64,000 nucleotides of DNA from Mesorhizobium sp. WSM3626 (GTDB lineage: Bacteria > Pseudomonadota > Alphaproteobacteria > Rhizobiales > Rhizobiaceae). Both the position numbers and the translations under genes were made by a program. The notes under the pieces were generated by a model. It was not told where the DNA came from. It ran no database searches and was given only the letters and a program-made list of their open reading frames with translations. Positions 46,759 to 57,548 of the stretch are shown in pieces (the first letter of the stretch is position 1; each line of letters opens with the position of its first letter). Where the stretch lies: positions 1 through 64,000 of the forward strand of contig NZ_AZUY01000006.1 in assembly GCF_000513935.1 (NCBI RefSeq). Reading direction: 5' to 3'.

Positions 46759-46831
46759 TCGGCGGCCAACGATGCTCCCGGGTTTTGGATCCGGGAGAAA
46801 TGTTCCGACCTAGCTGGATATAGCTTCTGGA

Positions 46832-47887
46832 ATGACCGATCCGGTGTTCTTCGCGCCATCACGCCGGTATACGGCGGCCGAAGTCGCGAATCTGACTGGC
46901 TCGGTGCTTGTCGATTCCGGCCAATCCGACGTTTCGATCGAAGCGTTGGCGCCAGCCAATGAGGGCGGCGCCAACGCGCTCGTTTTCGTCGACGGCAGGC
47001 GCAATTCGGCGCTGATGCCGTCGCTGCGGGCGGCAGCGGTGCTGTGTCCGGCGGAATTCGCAAACAAGGCGCCGGCTAGCGTCGCCGTCCTGATCCATCC
47101 GCGGCCGCAACAGGCATTCGCCCTGGTTGGTCGGCTGCTGTTCCCCACGGCCGCTACGCCGGGGCCGATGACCGGTGAAACCGGTGTTTCGCCTCATGCC
47201 CACGTCGATCCGACAGCGCATGTCGAAGCCGGCGCTGTCATCGAAGCCGGCGTGGTCATCGGGCCAGGCGTCTCGATCGGCAGCGGCACCGTCATTGCGC
47301 CAAACGCCGTCATCGGACAGTCCTGCCAGATTGGCCGTGACGGCTATGTCGGCCCGGGCGCCAGTATCCAGTACGCATTGATCGGCAATCGGGTCATCAT
47401 CCATGGAGGCGCCAGGATTGGACAGGACGGTTTTGGCTTTGTCGGCGGCGCCAAGGGTCCCGAACGTGTTCCACAGATCGGGCGGGTCATCATCCAGGAC
47501 GATGTCGAGATCGGCTCCAATTCCACCGTCGATCGCGGCGCCATGTCCGATACGATCATCGGGCAAGGCACCAAGATCGACAATCTCGTGCAGATCGCCC
47601 ATAACGTCCGCATCGGTCGCAATTGCATAGTAGCCGGGCTTTCGGGTATTTCCGGTTCCGTGGTGGTGGGGGACAATGTCACCATGGGCGGCGGCGTCGG
47701 GCTTGCGGATCATCTCACGATTGGTACAGGTGCCAAGCTTGCCGCCAGAAGTGGATTTATGAGCAATGTTCCCGCCGGCGAGATATGGGGTGGCTATCCG
47801 GCGCAGCCGATGGCGGAAGCCATGCGAGAGATAGCCATGTTGCGCACGATGGCCAGGGCACGCAAGCAGGGCAAGGACAATGGCTGA
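46832..47887 (+). CDS. lpxD: UDP-3-O-(3-hydroxymyristoyl)glucosamine N-acyltransferase, 351 aa
   Basis: Third step of lipid A synthesis, cytosolic trimer. The N-terminal uridine-binding domain ([19 protein letters not shown]) is followed by left-handed beta-helix hexapeptide repeats (about residues 125-300, e.g. [24 protein letters not shown] turns), and [16 protein letters not shown] with the catalytic His. The C-terminal helix has [16 protein letters not shown]. It overlaps fabZ by eight bases. Confidence 0.96.
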   Translation: MTDPVFFAPSRRYTAAEVANLTGSVLVDSGQSDVSIEALAPANEGGANALVFVDGRRNSALMPSLRAAAVLCPAEFANKAPASVAVLIHPRPQQAFALVGRLLFPTAATPGPMTGETGVSPHAHVDPTAHVEAGAVIEAGVVIGPGVSIGSGTVIAPNAVIGQSCQIGRDGYVGPGASIQYALIGNRVIIHGGARIGQDGFGFVGGAKGPERVPQIGRVIIQDDVEIGSNSTVDRGAMSDTIIGQGTKIDNLVQIAHNVRIGRNCIVAGLSGISGSVVVGDNVTMGGGVGLADHLTIGTGAKLAARSGFMSNVPAGEIWGGYPAQPMAEAMREIAMLRTMARARKQGKDNG

Positions 47888-48347
47888 CATGGTGGCGGCG
47901 ACAACGCTGGAAGCGGTCGACATATTGGGGCTTATGAAGCTCCTGCCGCACCGTTACCCCTTCCTTATGATCGACCGCATCATCGACATCGATGGCGACG
48001 ACTCCGCCATCGGCATCAAGAACGTGACCATAAACGAGCCGCATTTTCAGGGTCATTTCCCGGAGCAGCCGGTGATGCCGGGTGTGCTGATCGTCGAGGC
48101 CATGGCGCAGACGGCGGGCGCCATTTGTATCCGCAGCCTCGGGGCGTCGAAGCCCTCGCTGGTCTATTTCCTGACCATCGACAACGCCAAATTCCGCAAA
48201 CCGGTCGTTCCCGGCGACCAGTTGAAGATCCATGTCAAGAAAATCAAGAAGCGCGGCAACCTGCTCAAATTCGCCTGCGAAGCCCTGGTCGAAGGTGCCA
48301 AGGCGGCCGAGGCCGAGATTTCAGCCATGATGGTCACCGGCGACTGA
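47880..48347 (+). CDS. fabZ: 3-hydroxyacyl-ACP dehydratase FabZ, 155 aa
   Basis: Hot-dog-fold dehydratase of fatty-acid elongation. [18 protein letters not shown] [38 protein letters not shown] with catalytic His and Glu ([17 protein letters not shown]), and [15 protein letters not shown] are diagnostic. Lies between lpxD and lpxA in the standard order. Confidence 0.97.
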   Translation: MADMVAATTLEAVDILGLMKLLPHRYPFLMIDRIIDIDGDDSAIGIKNVTINEPHFQGHFPEQPVMPGVLIVEAMAQTAGAICIRSLGASKPSLVYFLTIDNAKFRKPVVPGDQLKIHVKKIKKRGNLLKFACEALVEGAKAAEAEISAMMVTGD

Positions 48348-48360
48348 CGATCGAGTGCCT

Positions 48361-49194
48361 ATGAAAACCAACACGTCAATCCATCCTTCCTCCGTCGTGG
48401 AAGAAGGCGCCCAAATCGGCCACGGTGTGCGCATTGGGCCGTTCTGCCATGTCAGCGCCGATGCTGTGATCGGTGACGGTGTCGAACTGGTTAGCCATGT
48501 CTCGGTCATGGGCGCGACCACTGTCGGAGCGTCGACCAAGGTCTATCCGATGGCGATCCTGGGCGGACCGCCGCAGAACACCAAGCACAAGGGCGGCCGC
48601 ACCACACTCGTCATCGGCGCCAACTGCACCATCCGCGAAGGCGTGACCATGCATGTCGGCACCGACACCAGCCGCGGCGAAACGACGGTCGGCGACAATG
48701 GCAATTTCCTCGCCTACGCCCATATCGCTCATGATTGCGCCGTCGGCAACAACGCCACCTTCGCCAATGGGGCGACATTGGGCGGCCACTGCGAGATCGG
48801 CAACAATGTCTATATCGGCGGCCTCAGCGCCGTTCATCAATTCGTGCGTGTAGGCGACAACGCCTTTCTTGGCGGATGCTCGGCTTTTGTTGGTGATGTC
48901 ATTCCTTATGCCATCGCGGTCGGCAACCGCGCCAGCTTGCGCGGCTTGAACATCATCGGCCTCAAGCGCGCCGGTCTGCCGCGTTCCGAAATCTATCTGC
49001 TGCGCAAGGCCTACAAGACGATCTTCGACCGCTCCCGCACCGTCAGCGAGAACATCGAGTTCGCCAAGGCGGAGTTCGCCTCGTCGCCGACCGCAATGAA
49101 GATCATCGACTTCATCACCAGTCGCGGCAAGCGGCACTATGCGGTGCCATCGCTCAAGGGCGGCGATGGCGACGATACCGATGACGAAGACTGA
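48361..49194 (+). CDS. lpxA: UDP-N-acetylglucosamine acyltransferase LpxA, 277 aa
   Basis: First step of lipid A synthesis, left-handed beta-helix trimer. SIHPSSVVEEGAQIGHGVRI, MAILGGPPQNTKHKGGRTTL, YAHIAHDCAVGNNATFANGA with the catalytic His, and FVRVGDNAFLGGCSAFVGDV are seen. The C-terminus is acidic and extended (GDGDDTDDED). The ATG at 48361 follows fabZ by 13 bases; a GTG at 48355 is in frame. Overlaps lpxI by 14 bases. Confidence 0.96.
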   Translation: MKTNTSIHPSSVVEEGAQIGHGVRIGPFCHVSADAVIGDGVELVSHVSVMGATTVGASTKVYPMAILGGPPQNTKHKGGRTTLVIGANCTIREGVTMHVGTDTSRGETTVGDNGNFLAYAHIAHDCAVGNNATFANGATLGGHCEIGNNVYIGGLSAVHQFVRVGDNAFLGGCSAFVGDVIPYAIAVGNRASLRGLNIIGLKRAGLPRSEIYLLRKAYKTIFDRSRTVSENIEFAKAEFASSPTAMKIIDFITSRGKRHYAVPSLKGGDGDDTDDED

Positions 49195-50080
49195 GACAGC
49201 CGCGGCTGGTCTTGATCTCCCGCCTGGTGCCAGGGTCGGCATCATCGCCGGCGGCGGCAGCCTTCCGGTCGAAGTCGCTGCCGGTTTGGCCGAACAGGGT
49301 CATGCGCCCTTCATCGTGCTCATGGACGGTGAGGCTGACCGCCTGGCGGAGTTGTGCCGGTACGAGCATGATACGCTTGCCCTGGAGGCGATAGGATCGC
49401 TCGTTCCGCTGCTCAAGCGCAACCGGATTACCCATCTGGTACTTGCCGGCGAGATAAAGCGCAGGCCAAGGCTGACACATCTGCGTCCAAGCCTCAGCCT
49501 GCTCGCCGTGGTGCCCCTTGTTGTCATGGCGTTGGCGCGTGGCGATGACGGGCTGCTCAAGGTGGTGGCGCGCGGGCTTGAGGCCAGGGGGATTAAGGTC
49601 GTGGGTGCTCACGAGATCGTGCCGAACCTTGTCGCCGCCGAAGGGGTGTTGACCAGGGCTAAGCCTCTGAAATCGGACTGGCGCGACATCGAGGCGGGTT
49701 TTGCGGCGGCAAAGGCCATTGGGGCGCTGGATATCGGCCAGGCGGCGATCGCGGTCGGCGGCCGGACCATTGCGCTTGAAGGCATCGAGGGCACGGCCGG
49801 ATTGCTGGACCGCGCCAGGCTGCTGCGCGGCCACGGCCGTATCGCCGGCAAGACGCGCGGCGTTCTGGTCAAATGCGCCAAGCCTGGCCAGGAGTTGCGG
49901 GCGGATCTTCCTTCCATGGGACCACAGACGGTAGAAGCAGCGCATGCGGCCGGCCTTGCCGGCATTGCCGTCGAAGCGGGACGCTCCCTGATCCTCGAAG
50001 GCCCCGCAACCCTCTCGCGTGCCAATGAGCTTGGGTTGTTCATCGTCGGCATGGCAGCAGCGGAGTCCGGACATGGCTGA
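49181..50080 (+). CDS. lpxI: UDP-2,3-diacylglucosamine pyrophosphatase LpxI, 299 aa
   Basis: Cleaves UDP-2,3-diacylglucosamine to lipid X; the alphaproteobacterial replacement for LpxH. VGIIAGGGSLPVEVAAGLAE, AGEIKRRPRLTHLRPSLSLL, RGDDGLLKVVARGLEARGIK and GHGRIAGKTRGVLVKCAKPG are recognised LpxI/DUF1009 blocks. Overlaps lpxA and lpxB. Confidence 0.94.
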   Translation: MTKTETAAAGLDLPPGARVGIIAGGGSLPVEVAAGLAEQGHAPFIVLMDGEADRLAELCRYEHDTLALEAIGSLVPLLKRNRITHLVLAGEIKRRPRLTHLRPSLSLLAVVPLVVMALARGDDGLLKVVARGLEARGIKVVGAHEIVPNLVAAEGVLTRAKPLKSDWRDIEAGFAAAKAIGALDIGQAAIAVGGRTIALEGIEGTAGLLDRARLLRGHGRIAGKTRGVLVKCAKPGQELRADLPSMGPQTVEAAHAAGLAGIAVEAGRSLILEGPATLSRANELGLFIVGMAAAESGHG

Positions 50081-51251
50081 CAGGGCGCTGAAGATCGCGA
50101 TCGTCGCGGGCGAGGAGTCAGGCGACCTCCTTGGCGCCGACATCGTCCGGTCGCTCCGCCAGATGACAGGTCGCGAGGTGCAACTCGTTGGACTCGGCGG
50201 CCGCCACCTGCAGGCGCTTGGGCTGGTTGCGCCGTTCGACGCCGGCGAGGTCGCTCTGATGGGGTTCAGCGCCGTCCTGCGTGACCTGCCGCGCCTGATC
50301 CGGCGGATCGGCCAGCTGGGGGGGATGGTTGCGGACGCCAAGCCCGATTGCCTCGTCACCATCGACAGTCCCGATTTTTCGCTGCGCGTCGCCAAAAAAG
50401 TGCGCGCGGCCAACCCGTCGATCCCGATCGTCCACTATGTCTGCCCGAGCGTCTGGGCATGGCGGCCGGGCAGGGCGGTGGCGATGAAGCCCTATGTCGA
50501 CCACATTCTGTGCATCCTGCCGTTCGAAGTGAATGAACTCGATCGGCTGGGTGGTCCGCCCGGCACCTATGTCGGGCACCGTCTGACCCATGACGCGGGT
50601 GTGCTCTCGGCGGCAAAGGCTCAAGCCCAGCCGCGTGATCTATCACCAGACCGCGTGAAGACGCTGCTCGTCCTGCCCGGCTCGCGGCGCGGCGAGGTGC
50701 GGCGGCTGCTCGAACCGTTCGGCGAGACCGTGTCGATGTTGCGGGCTCGCGGGCATCGGCTCCGGCTGATGCTGCCGACGGTGCCACATGTCGCGGATAC
50801 CGTGCGGTCCGCGGTCACGCGCTGGGACGAGAAACCCGAGATTATCCTTGAGCCCGAGCGCAAATGGCAGGCCTTCGGCAAGGCCGACGCCGCGTTGATC
50901 GCGTCCGGCACGGTGTCCCTGGAACTGGCATTGTCCGGCGTGCCGATGATCTCTTGCTATCGGCTCGACCCGGTCGCACGCGTCGTCGCGCCGTATCTCG
51001 TTTCCGTCTGGTCGGCGCTGCTTCCCAACCTGATCTCGGATCGCGCGTTGATCCCGGAATTCTACAACGAGTACGTCAAACCGAACAATCTTGCGCGCCA
51101 GCTGGAAGCGCTGTTGGACGACAGTGGCATGCGCGCCTGGCAGAAAGATGGGTTTGCCGAGATTTCAGGGCGCATGGCAACGGACAAACCGTCCGGTGAA
51201 ATCGCCGCGGAGGTTGTGATGCGGCACATCAAGGGAGTGAGTAGTGAGTAG
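50073..51251 (+). CDS. lpxB: Lipid-A-disaccharide synthase, 392 aa
   Basis: GT19 enzyme joining lipid X to UDP-2,3-diacylglucosamine at the membrane surface. IAIVAGEESGDLLGADIVRS, VTIDSPDFSLRVAKKVR, HYVCPSVWAWRPGRAVAMKP, LLVLPGSRRGEV and ASGTVSLELALSGVPMISCY are diagnostic. The last four residues (VSSE) are encoded by the start of a 7-base repeat array. Confidence 0.96.
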   Translation: MADRALKIAIVAGEESGDLLGADIVRSLRQMTGREVQLVGLGGRHLQALGLVAPFDAGEVALMGFSAVLRDLPRLIRRIGQLGGMVADAKPDCLVTIDSPDFSLRVAKKVRAANPSIPIVHYVCPSVWAWRPGRAVAMKPYVDHILCILPFEVNELDRLGGPPGTYVGHRLTHDAGVLSAAKAQAQPRDLSPDRVKTLLVLPGSRRGEVRRLLEPFGETVSMLRARGHRLRLMLPTVPHVADTVRSAVTRWDEKPEIILEPERKWQAFGKADAALIASGTVSLELALSGVPMISCYRLDPVARVVAPYLVSVWSALLPNLISDRALIPEFYNEYVKPNNLARQLEALLDDSGMRAWQKDGFAEISGRMATDKPSGEIAAEVVMRHIKGVSSE

Positions 51252-51320
51252 TGAGTAGTGAGTAGTGAGTGGGAATATGTCGGCTATTCCCTACTGACTA
51301 CTGACTACTGACTACTGACT
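51238..51320. repeat. Inverted arrays of 7-base units with central hairpin
   Basis: Four-plus copies of GTAGTGA (51241-51270) lead to GGGAATA-TGTCGGC-TATTCCC (51271-51291), a perfect 7-base stem, followed by four copies of CTACTGA (from 51291). The two arrays pair with one mismatch per unit, forming a long cruciform between the convergent lpxB and gltA stops. The right array was probably once an inverted copy of the left. Confidence 0.85.
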
Positions 51321-51326
51321 TTCCAT

Positions 51327-52649
51327 TCACCGCTTGGCGATCGGCACGTAGTCGCGCTCCGGCGCGCCGGTGTAGAGCTGGCGCGGGCGGCCGATCTTCT
51401 GGCGCGGATCCTCGATCATTTCCTTCCACTGCGCGATCCAGCCGACCGTGCGGGCGACCGCGAACAGCACCGTGAACATGGTGGTGGGGAAGCCCAGCGC
51501 CTTCAGCGTGATGCCGGAGTAGAAGTCGACGTTCGGGTAGAGTTTCTTCTCGATGAAATAGGGATCGGTCAGCGCGATCTTTTCCAGTTCCATCGCGATG
51601 TCGAGCAGCGGATCGTCCTTGATGCCGAGTTCGCCCAAAACCTCATGCGCCGTCTTCTGCATGATCTTGGCACGCGGATCGTAGTTCTTGTAGACGCGAT
51701 GACCAAAGCCCATCAGCCGGAACGGATCGTTTTTGTCCTTGGCGCGGGCGATGAATTCCGGAATGTGATCGACATGGCCGATCTCGCCCAGCATGTTGAG
51801 CGCCGCTTCATTGGCGCCGCCATGGGCCGGGCCCCACAGGCAAGCGATGCCGGCGGCAATGCAGGCGAAGGGGTTGGCGCCCGAAGAGCCGGCGAGACGA
51901 ACGGTCGAGGTCGAAGCGTTCTGCTCATGATCGGCGTGCAGGATGAAGATGCGCTCCATGGCGCGCGCCAGCACCGGATTGATCTTGTATTCCTCGCACG
52001 GCACGGCAAAGCACATGTGCAGGAAGTTGGCGGCGAAATTCAGCTCGTTCTTCGGATAAATAAAGGGCTGGCCGATGTGGTACTTGTAGGTCATGGCCGC
52101 GATCGTCGGCATTTTGGCGATCAGGCGCATGGACGCAACCATGCGCTGGTATGGGTCGGAGATGTCGGTCGAGTCGTGATAGAAGGCCGACAGCGCGCCG
52201 ACCACGCCGCACATCACCGCCATCGGGTGCGCGTCGCGGCGAAAGCCGGTGAAGAAGCGCGACATCTGCTCGTGCACCATGGTGTGGCGCGTCACGCGAT
52301 AATCGAAATCGTCCTTCTGCGCCTTCGTCGGCAGTTCGCCGTAGAGCAGGAGGTAACAGACCTCGAGGAAGTCGCCGTGTTCGGCCAACTGGTCGATCGG
52401 ATAGCCCCGATGCAGGAGGATGCCGGCATCACCATCGATGAAGGTGATCTCCGACTCGCAGCTTGCCGTAGAGGTGAAGCCGGGATCATAGGTGAAGGCG
52501 CCGGTGGTGCTGTAGAGCGAGGCGATGTCGATGACGTCAGGCCCGACCGAGCCGCTTCGCACCTTGAATTCGTGAGTCTTGCCGGCGAATTGCAGCGTTG
52601 CCATGCCCTCCTGGCCGCCCACATCCAGTTTTTTCGCAGCTTCGGTCAT
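51327..52649 (-). CDS. gltA: Citrate synthase, 440 aa
   Basis: Type II citrate synthase, TCA entry. [40 protein letters not shown] with the catalytic His, [18 protein letters not shown] and [16 protein letters not shown] with a catalytic His, and PNVDFYSGI are conserved. The ATG at 52649 with AAGGAG upstream starts [10 protein letters not shown]; in-frame codons upstream are not conserved. The upstream 181 bases to gltX hold no gene. Confidence 0.97.
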   Translation of the reverse strand: MTEAAKKLDVGGQEGMATLQFAGKTHEFKVRSGSVGPDVIDIASLYSTTGAFTYDPGFTSTASCESEITFIDGDAGILLHRGYPIDQLAEHGDFLEVCYLLLYGELPTKAQKDDFDYRVTRHTMVHEQMSRFFTGFRRDAHPMAVMCGVVGALSAFYHDSTDISDPYQRMVASMRLIAKMPTIAAMTYKYHIGQPFIYPKNELNFAANFLHMCFAVPCEEYKINPVLARAMERIFILHADHEQNASTSTVRLAGSSGANPFACIAAGIACLWGPAHGGANEAALNMLGEIGHVDHIPEFIARAKDKNDPFRLMGFGHRVYKNYDPRAKIMQKTAHEVLGELGIKDDPLLDIAMELEKIALTDPYFIEKKLYPNVDFYSGITLKALGFPTTMFTVLFAVARTVGWIAQWKEMIEDPRQKIGRPRQLYTGAPERDYVPIAKR

Positions 52650-52830
52650 TGCAAACTCCTTCTTGTTCCTCATGCCGGCAAAGGCAAATTCCGCAGAGCG
52701 ACACGTCGAAATCACCGCAATGCGCGTATTCGCCACCGCATTTTAGGAGGTGCGTGCCAGATTGGGCCAAGCCTAATGTTGCACTGCGAAACGCGCCTTT
52801 CAATGCCAATCTTCTTGGGCCAGTTTGCTC

Positions 52831-54255
52831 CTAATCGATTTGATCCGCTATGCGCGCCAGGCTTTCCCCACGCCCCAGCACGGCCAACACGTCGAACACG
52901 CCTGGCGAGGTGCTTTTGCCGGTCAAGGCAGCCCGCAGCGGCTGGGCCACGGCGCCGAGCTTGTGGCCGCCAGCCAGCGCATAGTCGCGGATCGCGGCCT
53001 CGGCCGTGGCGGCTGTCCAGTCGCCGGACAGCGCGTTCAAAGCTTCGTGAGCGCCACGCAGGATCTTGCGGGCATCGTCGTTGAGCAGGAGTGCCGCCTT
53101 GTCGTCGATCGGCAGCGGCCGCGCGGCAAACAGGAAGCCGGCGCCGTCGACGAGCTCGACCAGCGTCTTGGCGCGCTCCTTCAGGCCCGGAAGTGCTGCC
53201 AGCAACTGCGCCTTGTTCTTCTCGTCGAGGCGCGCCGCCATCGCCGGGCCACCCTCCAGATAGGGCAAGGTGGCGATGAAAATGTCGAACAATTCGGTGT
53301 CGGCCATGCGGCGCATATGGACGCCGTTCAGCGCCTCGAGCTTGGCGAAGTCGAAGCGCGCCGCGCCCTTGTTGACGTCGCCGATATCGAACCAGGAGAT
53401 CATGTCCTTGATCGACATGACCTCGTCGTCGCCATGGCTCCAGCCCAGGCGCGCGAGGTAGTTCAGCAGCGCCTCAGGCAGATAGCCCATGGCGCGGTAG
53501 ACCTCGACGCCCAGCGCGCCGTGGCGTTTCGACAGCTTGGCGCCGTCGGCGCCATGGATCAGCGGGATGTGCGACATCGACGGCACGTCCCAGCCCATGG
53601 CGTTGTAGATCACGGTCTGGCGGGCGGCGTTGGTCAGGTGATCGTCGCCACGGATGATATGGGTGATGCCCATGTCGTGGTCATCGACGACGACGGCATG
53701 CATATAGGTCGGGTTGCCGTCCGAACGCAGGATGATGAAATCGTCGAGATCCTTGTTGGGGAAACGCACCTCGCCCTGGACCCGGTCCTGCACCACCGTC
53801 TCGCCCTCGGTCGGTGCCTTGATGCGGATGGCACCCTTGACGCCGGCGGGTGCCTCCGACGGGGCGCGGTCACGCCAGTGGCCGTTATAGCGTGGCGGCA
53901 GGCTCTTGGCGCGTGCCGCCTCGCGCATCGTCTCGAGCTCGGCTGAAGTCTCGTAGCTGTAATAGGCCTTGCCCAGGCGCACCAGCTCCTCGGCCACCTC
54001 CCGGTGGCGCGGCGCGCGCTCGAATTGGGAGACCGCGTCACCGTCCCATGACAGGCCGAGCCAGGTCAGGCCGTCCAGAATGGCCGATGTGGCCGCATCG
54101 GTCGAACGCTCGCGATCGGTGTCCTCGATGCGCAGCAGCATCGTGCCGCCGGTGTGCTTGGCATAGAGCCAGTTGAACAGTGCCGTGCGCGCGCCGCCGA
54201 TATGCAGATAGCCGGTCGGCGAGGGAGCAAAACGGGTGATGACCTTGTCGGGCAT
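52831..54255 (-). CDS. gltX: Glutamyl-tRNA synthetase, 474 aa
   Basis: Class I synthetase. [20 protein letters not shown] carries HIGG, the HIGH motif, and KLSKRHGA is KMSKS-like (KLSKR). [19 protein letters not shown] and the anticodon-binding C-terminal part are present. With GatCAB in the genome it likely charges both tRNA(Glu) and tRNA(Gln). The ATG at 54255 ([13 protein letters not shown]) follows GAGAG; the frame stays open upstream without similarity. Confidence 0.97.
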   Translation of the reverse strand: MPDKVITRFAPSPTGYLHIGGARTALFNWLYAKHTGGTMLLRIEDTDRERSTDAATSAILDGLTWLGLSWDGDAVSQFERAPRHREVAEELVRLGKAYYSYETSAELETMREAARAKSLPPRYNGHWRDRAPSEAPAGVKGAIRIKAPTEGETVVQDRVQGEVRFPNKDLDDFIILRSDGNPTYMHAVVVDDHDMGITHIIRGDDHLTNAARQTVIYNAMGWDVPSMSHIPLIHGADGAKLSKRHGALGVEVYRAMGYLPEALLNYLARLGWSHGDDEVMSIKDMISWFDIGDVNKGAARFDFAKLEALNGVHMRRMADTELFDIFIATLPYLEGGPAMAARLDEKNKAQLLAALPGLKERAKTLVELVDGAGFLFAARPLPIDDKAALLLNDDARKILRGAHEALNALSGDWTAATAEAAIRDYALAGGHKLGAVAQPLRAALTGKSTSPGVFDVLAVLGRGESLARIADQID

Positions 54256-54357
54256 GGAACTCTCGGAAACGTCTGAAGCTGAGTGCGGAGTGCGCGGACT
54301 TTCGCGCGTCGCGCGTTCATGTAGCATAGGGTGTCGAGGGCGCAAGGGGCAGACCCG

Positions 54358-56811
54358 ATGACTGGACGAGGCCGGGGCTCGGATCGGGGCGAGGGCGCCA
54401 TTGTCGGCGTCAGCGAGCGATCCCTGTTTGCGACGCCTCCTGCGATCCCGCTGCCATCGCCGCTCGTGGCTGCGCCCGCAACCCAGCCACTGCAGGCGGA
54501 TAGCCCAGCGCCAACTCCATCTCCTGCCGCACGCCGGATTGTGCGCATGCGCCGGCAAATCGGCCCGATATCCTTGCCTCGCCTGCGTCACGGCGTCGCC
54601 AAGGCGGCGGAGCTGGAACTCGACCGGGGCATCGCCTTCCTGCTGGTGCCGGTCTGCCTGGCCGTTGGGGCGATCTGCTACTTTTCGCTGGCGTCCGAGC
54701 CCGATTTTGCAAAGCCTGTCGCGGTCGTGGTTCTGGCGGCGGTCTGTGCATTCGTCTCGCGCTCCTGGCCGAAAACCCATCTGTGTTTCATGGCACTGCT
54801 GTTGTGTGTGCTTGGCCTGCTCGCGGCGAAGGTCGAAACATGGCGAGCCGGAACCCGGATGCTGGGCTCGGAAATCTCGACGCAACTGACCGGCCGCGTG
54901 ATCTCGCTCGAGGAGATGGAGAGCGGCCGCATCCGGCTGACCATGGACGTGATTTCGACCGCCCGGCCGAAACTGCGCTACGCGCCTGAAAGGGTCCGGC
55001 TTTCGGCACGCAAGATACCGCCCGAAATGACCGCCGGCTCGCTTGTCACAGGTTATGCCAAACTGCTGCCGCCGACCGGCCCGGTGCGGCCGGACAGCTA
55101 CGACTTCTCCTTCGACAGCTATTTCGCCGGCATCGGCGGCAGCGGCTTCTTTCTCGGCAATCCAACGGTTGTCTCCGCCGAAGCCAGTGAGATGCCGCTG
55201 CCGGCACGCGTGTTTTCAGGCATCGAAAATGCCCGCGAAGCCATCGCCGACCACATCAGGGGCAGCATTGGCGGCGCCGAAGGCGAAATCGCGGCGGCGC
55301 TGATCGTCGGCGTGCGGGCCGGCATTCCCGATGAAATCAACGAAGCGATGCGGCGCACCGGCATCTATCACATCATCTCGATTTCGGGTCTGCATATGGC
55401 GCTGGTGGCCGGCACCATCATGGGTCTGCTGCGCGGCGCCTTTGCGCTGTTTCCAGGCTTTTCCGCGCGCCGGCCGGTGAAGAAATACGCCGCCGCCGCC
55501 GCACTGTTTTCGATCGCCGCCTATCTCGTCATTTCGGGCGTCGTCGTCGCGGCCGAACGCAGCTTCATCATGCTGGCGGTGATGCTGATCGCCGTCTTGT
55601 TCGATCGCGCGGCGCTGACCATGCGCAATCTGGCGATCTCGGCGATCGTCGTTATCCTGGTTTCGCCGCACGAGGTCGTCGGCCCGAGTTTCCAGATGTC
55701 GTTCGCGGCAACCGCAGCCTTGGTTGGCGCCTATGCCGGCTGGGCCGACCACCATGCGGGAAAGACGAGGCCTCCGCCGCCAAAGCGATCCCTACCCGGG
55801 TTTCTGACGCGAAAATTCCTCTTGGCGACAGGTGGATTGGCCATGACGTCCATCATCGCCGGCAGCGCGACGGCACTGTTTGCCATCTGGCATTTCCAGC
55901 GGGTGTCGCCGCTCAGCCTGTTCGCCAATCTGGCCGTCATGCCGATCGTGTCGGTCGTGATGTTCCTGGCCGTCGCCAGCGCGTTGCTGATGCCGTTCGG
56001 GTTGGATTGGCCGGCTCTCTACCTCATGGGCAAGGGCCTGACAGCGATGATCGCCATATCGGCGTGGATATCGGAGCGCTCTCCGGTCGATGGAGTCGGG
56101 CTGATTTCGCAGCAATCCGTGCTGCTGGTCACCGTCGCGCTGGTCATCGCGACGATGGCGACGACGTGGCTCCGGCTCACGGCGGTGCCATTCGCGCTTG
56201 CCGGTCTGTTGACTGTGTCGCACACGCGCGCGCCCGATGTGCTGATCTCGGAAGATGCGCGGTTGGTGGCTCTGTCGATCGGCAATGGCGAACTGGCCGT
56301 CAACCGGGAACGTCCGAACGAATTCGCAGCCGACAACTGGAAACGCGCTCTGATCTCCGAAACAATCGTGAAACCGGAAATGTTCGAGAAGACTGACGGG
56401 CAATTCGATATTTCCGCTCCCACCGACCTGCCGCAGGGATCGCCGTTTTATTGCCGCGAAGGCCTGTGCCTTGCCAGGCACCCTTCCGGCGCGATCATCG
56501 CCTATGTCGAGGATCGCAAGAACACCTGGAAGGCCTGCGCTTTCGCCGACCTGATCGTCGTCAATGACGCGACCGCCTATGACGCCTGCCATAATCCGCT
56601 GGTTCTCGTCGTCACCAAACGCCAGCTCGCCCGCAAGGGGAGTGCCGCCGTTTTCTTCGATCCCCAATCGGCCACGACCCCGGCTGAGATCGAATTCGCC
56701 GTCGACGGACCATACCGGCCTTGGCACGAGCAGCGAAAATTCTCACGCGAGGCGAGAGGGCTGGCCCCCTATAAAAAGGCCGACAAGCCCGATGGCAAGC
56801 CAGTTCAGTAG
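54358..56811 (+). CDS. comEC: ComEC/Rec2 DNA-uptake channel protein, 817 aa
   Basis: Polytopic inner-membrane protein of natural transformation. An N-terminal OB-like soluble region (about residues 145-250) with [20 protein letters not shown] and [17 protein letters not shown] precedes a competence domain with [20 protein letters not shown] and [20 protein letters not shown] and DUF4131-like segments. The C-terminal part ([20 protein letters not shown]) lacks the usual metallo-beta-lactamase His motifs, as in many alphaproteobacteria. ATG at 54358 preferred; GTG at 54331 possible. Overlaps lexA by seven bases at the 3' end. Confidence 0.92.
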   Translation: MTGRGRGSDRGEGAIVGVSERSLFATPPAIPLPSPLVAAPATQPLQADSPAPTPSPAARRIVRMRRQIGPISLPRLRHGVAKAAELELDRGIAFLLVPVCLAVGAICYFSLASEPDFAKPVAVVVLAAVCAFVSRSWPKTHLCFMALLLCVLGLLAAKVETWRAGTRMLGSEISTQLTGRVISLEEMESGRIRLTMDVISTARPKLRYAPERVRLSARKIPPEMTAGSLVTGYAKLLPPTGPVRPDSYDFSFDSYFAGIGGSGFFLGNPTVVSAEASEMPLPARVFSGIENAREAIADHIRGSIGGAEGEIAAALIVGVRAGIPDEINEAMRRTGIYHIISISGLHMALVAGTIMGLLRGAFALFPGFSARRPVKKYAAAAALFSIAAYLVISGVVVAAERSFIMLAVMLIAVLFDRAALTMRNLAISAIVVILVSPHEVVGPSFQMSFAATAALVGAYAGWADHHAGKTRPPPPKRSLPGFLTRKFLLATGGLAMTSIIAGSATALFAIWHFQRVSPLSLFANLAVMPIVSVVMFLAVASALLMPFGLDWPALYLMGKGLTAMIAISAWISERSPVDGVGLISQQSVLLVTVALVIATMATTWLRLTAVPFALAGLLTVSHTRAPDVLISEDARLVALSIGNGELAVNRERPNEFAADNWKRALISETIVKPEMFEKTDGQFDISAPTDLPQGSPFYCREGLCLARHPSGAIIAYVEDRKNTWKACAFADLIVVNDATAYDACHNPLVLVVTKRQLARKGSAAVFFDPQSATTPAEIEFAVDGPYRPWHEQRKFSREARGLAPYKKADKPDGKPVQ

Positions 56812-57548
56812 CGCCTGATCAGCCCGACGAGTTTGCCCTGCACTTTGACCCGATCCGGTCCGAAGATGCGTGTTTCGTAGGCTGGATTGGCGGCTTCGAG
56901 CGCGATCGAGGCGCCTTTGCGGCGGAACCGCTTCAGCGTTGCTTCCTCCTCGTCGACCAGCGCCACGATGATTTCGCCCGGACTTGCTGTATCGGCATTG
57001 CGGATGATGACCGTGTCGCCGTCGAAGATACCGGCCTCAATCATCGAGTCGCCCTTGACCTCCAGCGCATAGTGCTCGCCGCCCATGATCATGTCCGGCG
57101 GCACCGAAATCGAATGCGTCTGATGCTGGATGGCATCGATCGGCACACCGGCGGCGATACGGCCCATGACCGGGATGGACACGGCTGAAACCGCATCGTC
57201 GTCGTTGCCGGCCGCGGGCAGGCGCGAAGGAGCCGTCGCCGGCCTGATCTGGCGGCCGAGACCGCCTTGGCCAAGGCTGCCCTGGATGACGCTTGGCGAG
57301 AACTTCTTTGCCGCATTGAGGCCCGGCGCGATCGAGTCCGGCAGCCGCAGCACTTCCAGCGCGCGCGCCCGATTGGGTAGCCGGCGAATAAAGCCACGTT
57401 CCTCCAGCGCCGTGATCAGGCGATGGATGCCCGACTTGGAGGCAAGATCGAGCGCTTCCTTCATCTCGTCGAAGGAGGGCGGTATCCCGCTTTCCTTGAG
57501 CCGTTCGTGGATGAACATCAGCAGTTCATGTTGCTTGCGTGTCAGCAT
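56805..57548 (-). CDS. lexA: SOS repressor LexA, 247 aa
   Basis: Repressor that self-cleaves with RecA* after DNA damage. The winged HTH is [40 protein letters not shown] and [13 protein letters not shown]. The cleavage site is [12 protein letters not shown] (Ala-Gly), the nucleophile Ser is in [15 protein letters not shown] and the Lys in [10 protein letters not shown]. Longer than E. coli LexA (202) because of a linker of about 50 residues, as in rhizobia. The ATG at 57548 is the family start. Confidence 0.96.
   Translation of the reverse strand: MLTRKQHELLMFIHERLKESGIPPSFDEMKEALDLASKSGIHRLITALEERGFIRRLPNRARALEVLRLPDSIAPGLNAAKKFSPSVIQGSLGQGGLGRQIRPATAPSRLPAAGNDDDAVSAVSIPVMGRIAAGVPIDAIQHQTHSISVPPDMIMGGEHYALEVKGDSMIEAGIFDGDTVIIRNADTASPGEIIVALVDEEEATLKRFRRKGASIALEAANPAYETRIFGPDRVKVQGKLVGLIRRY

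Noticed and set aside
46775..46797. Short hairpin CTCCCGG/CCGGGAG between bamA and lpxD
   Set aside because: Seven-base stem without T run; lpxD follows in the same operon, so no firm role can be given.
51238..51320. Repeat array as a CRISPR
   Set aside because: Units are 7 bases with no spacers and no cas genes nearby.
51645..53084. Open frame of about 480 codons antisense to gltA and gltX
   Set aside because: Low-complexity Arg/Gly/His-rich translation typical of antisense frames in GC-rich genes.
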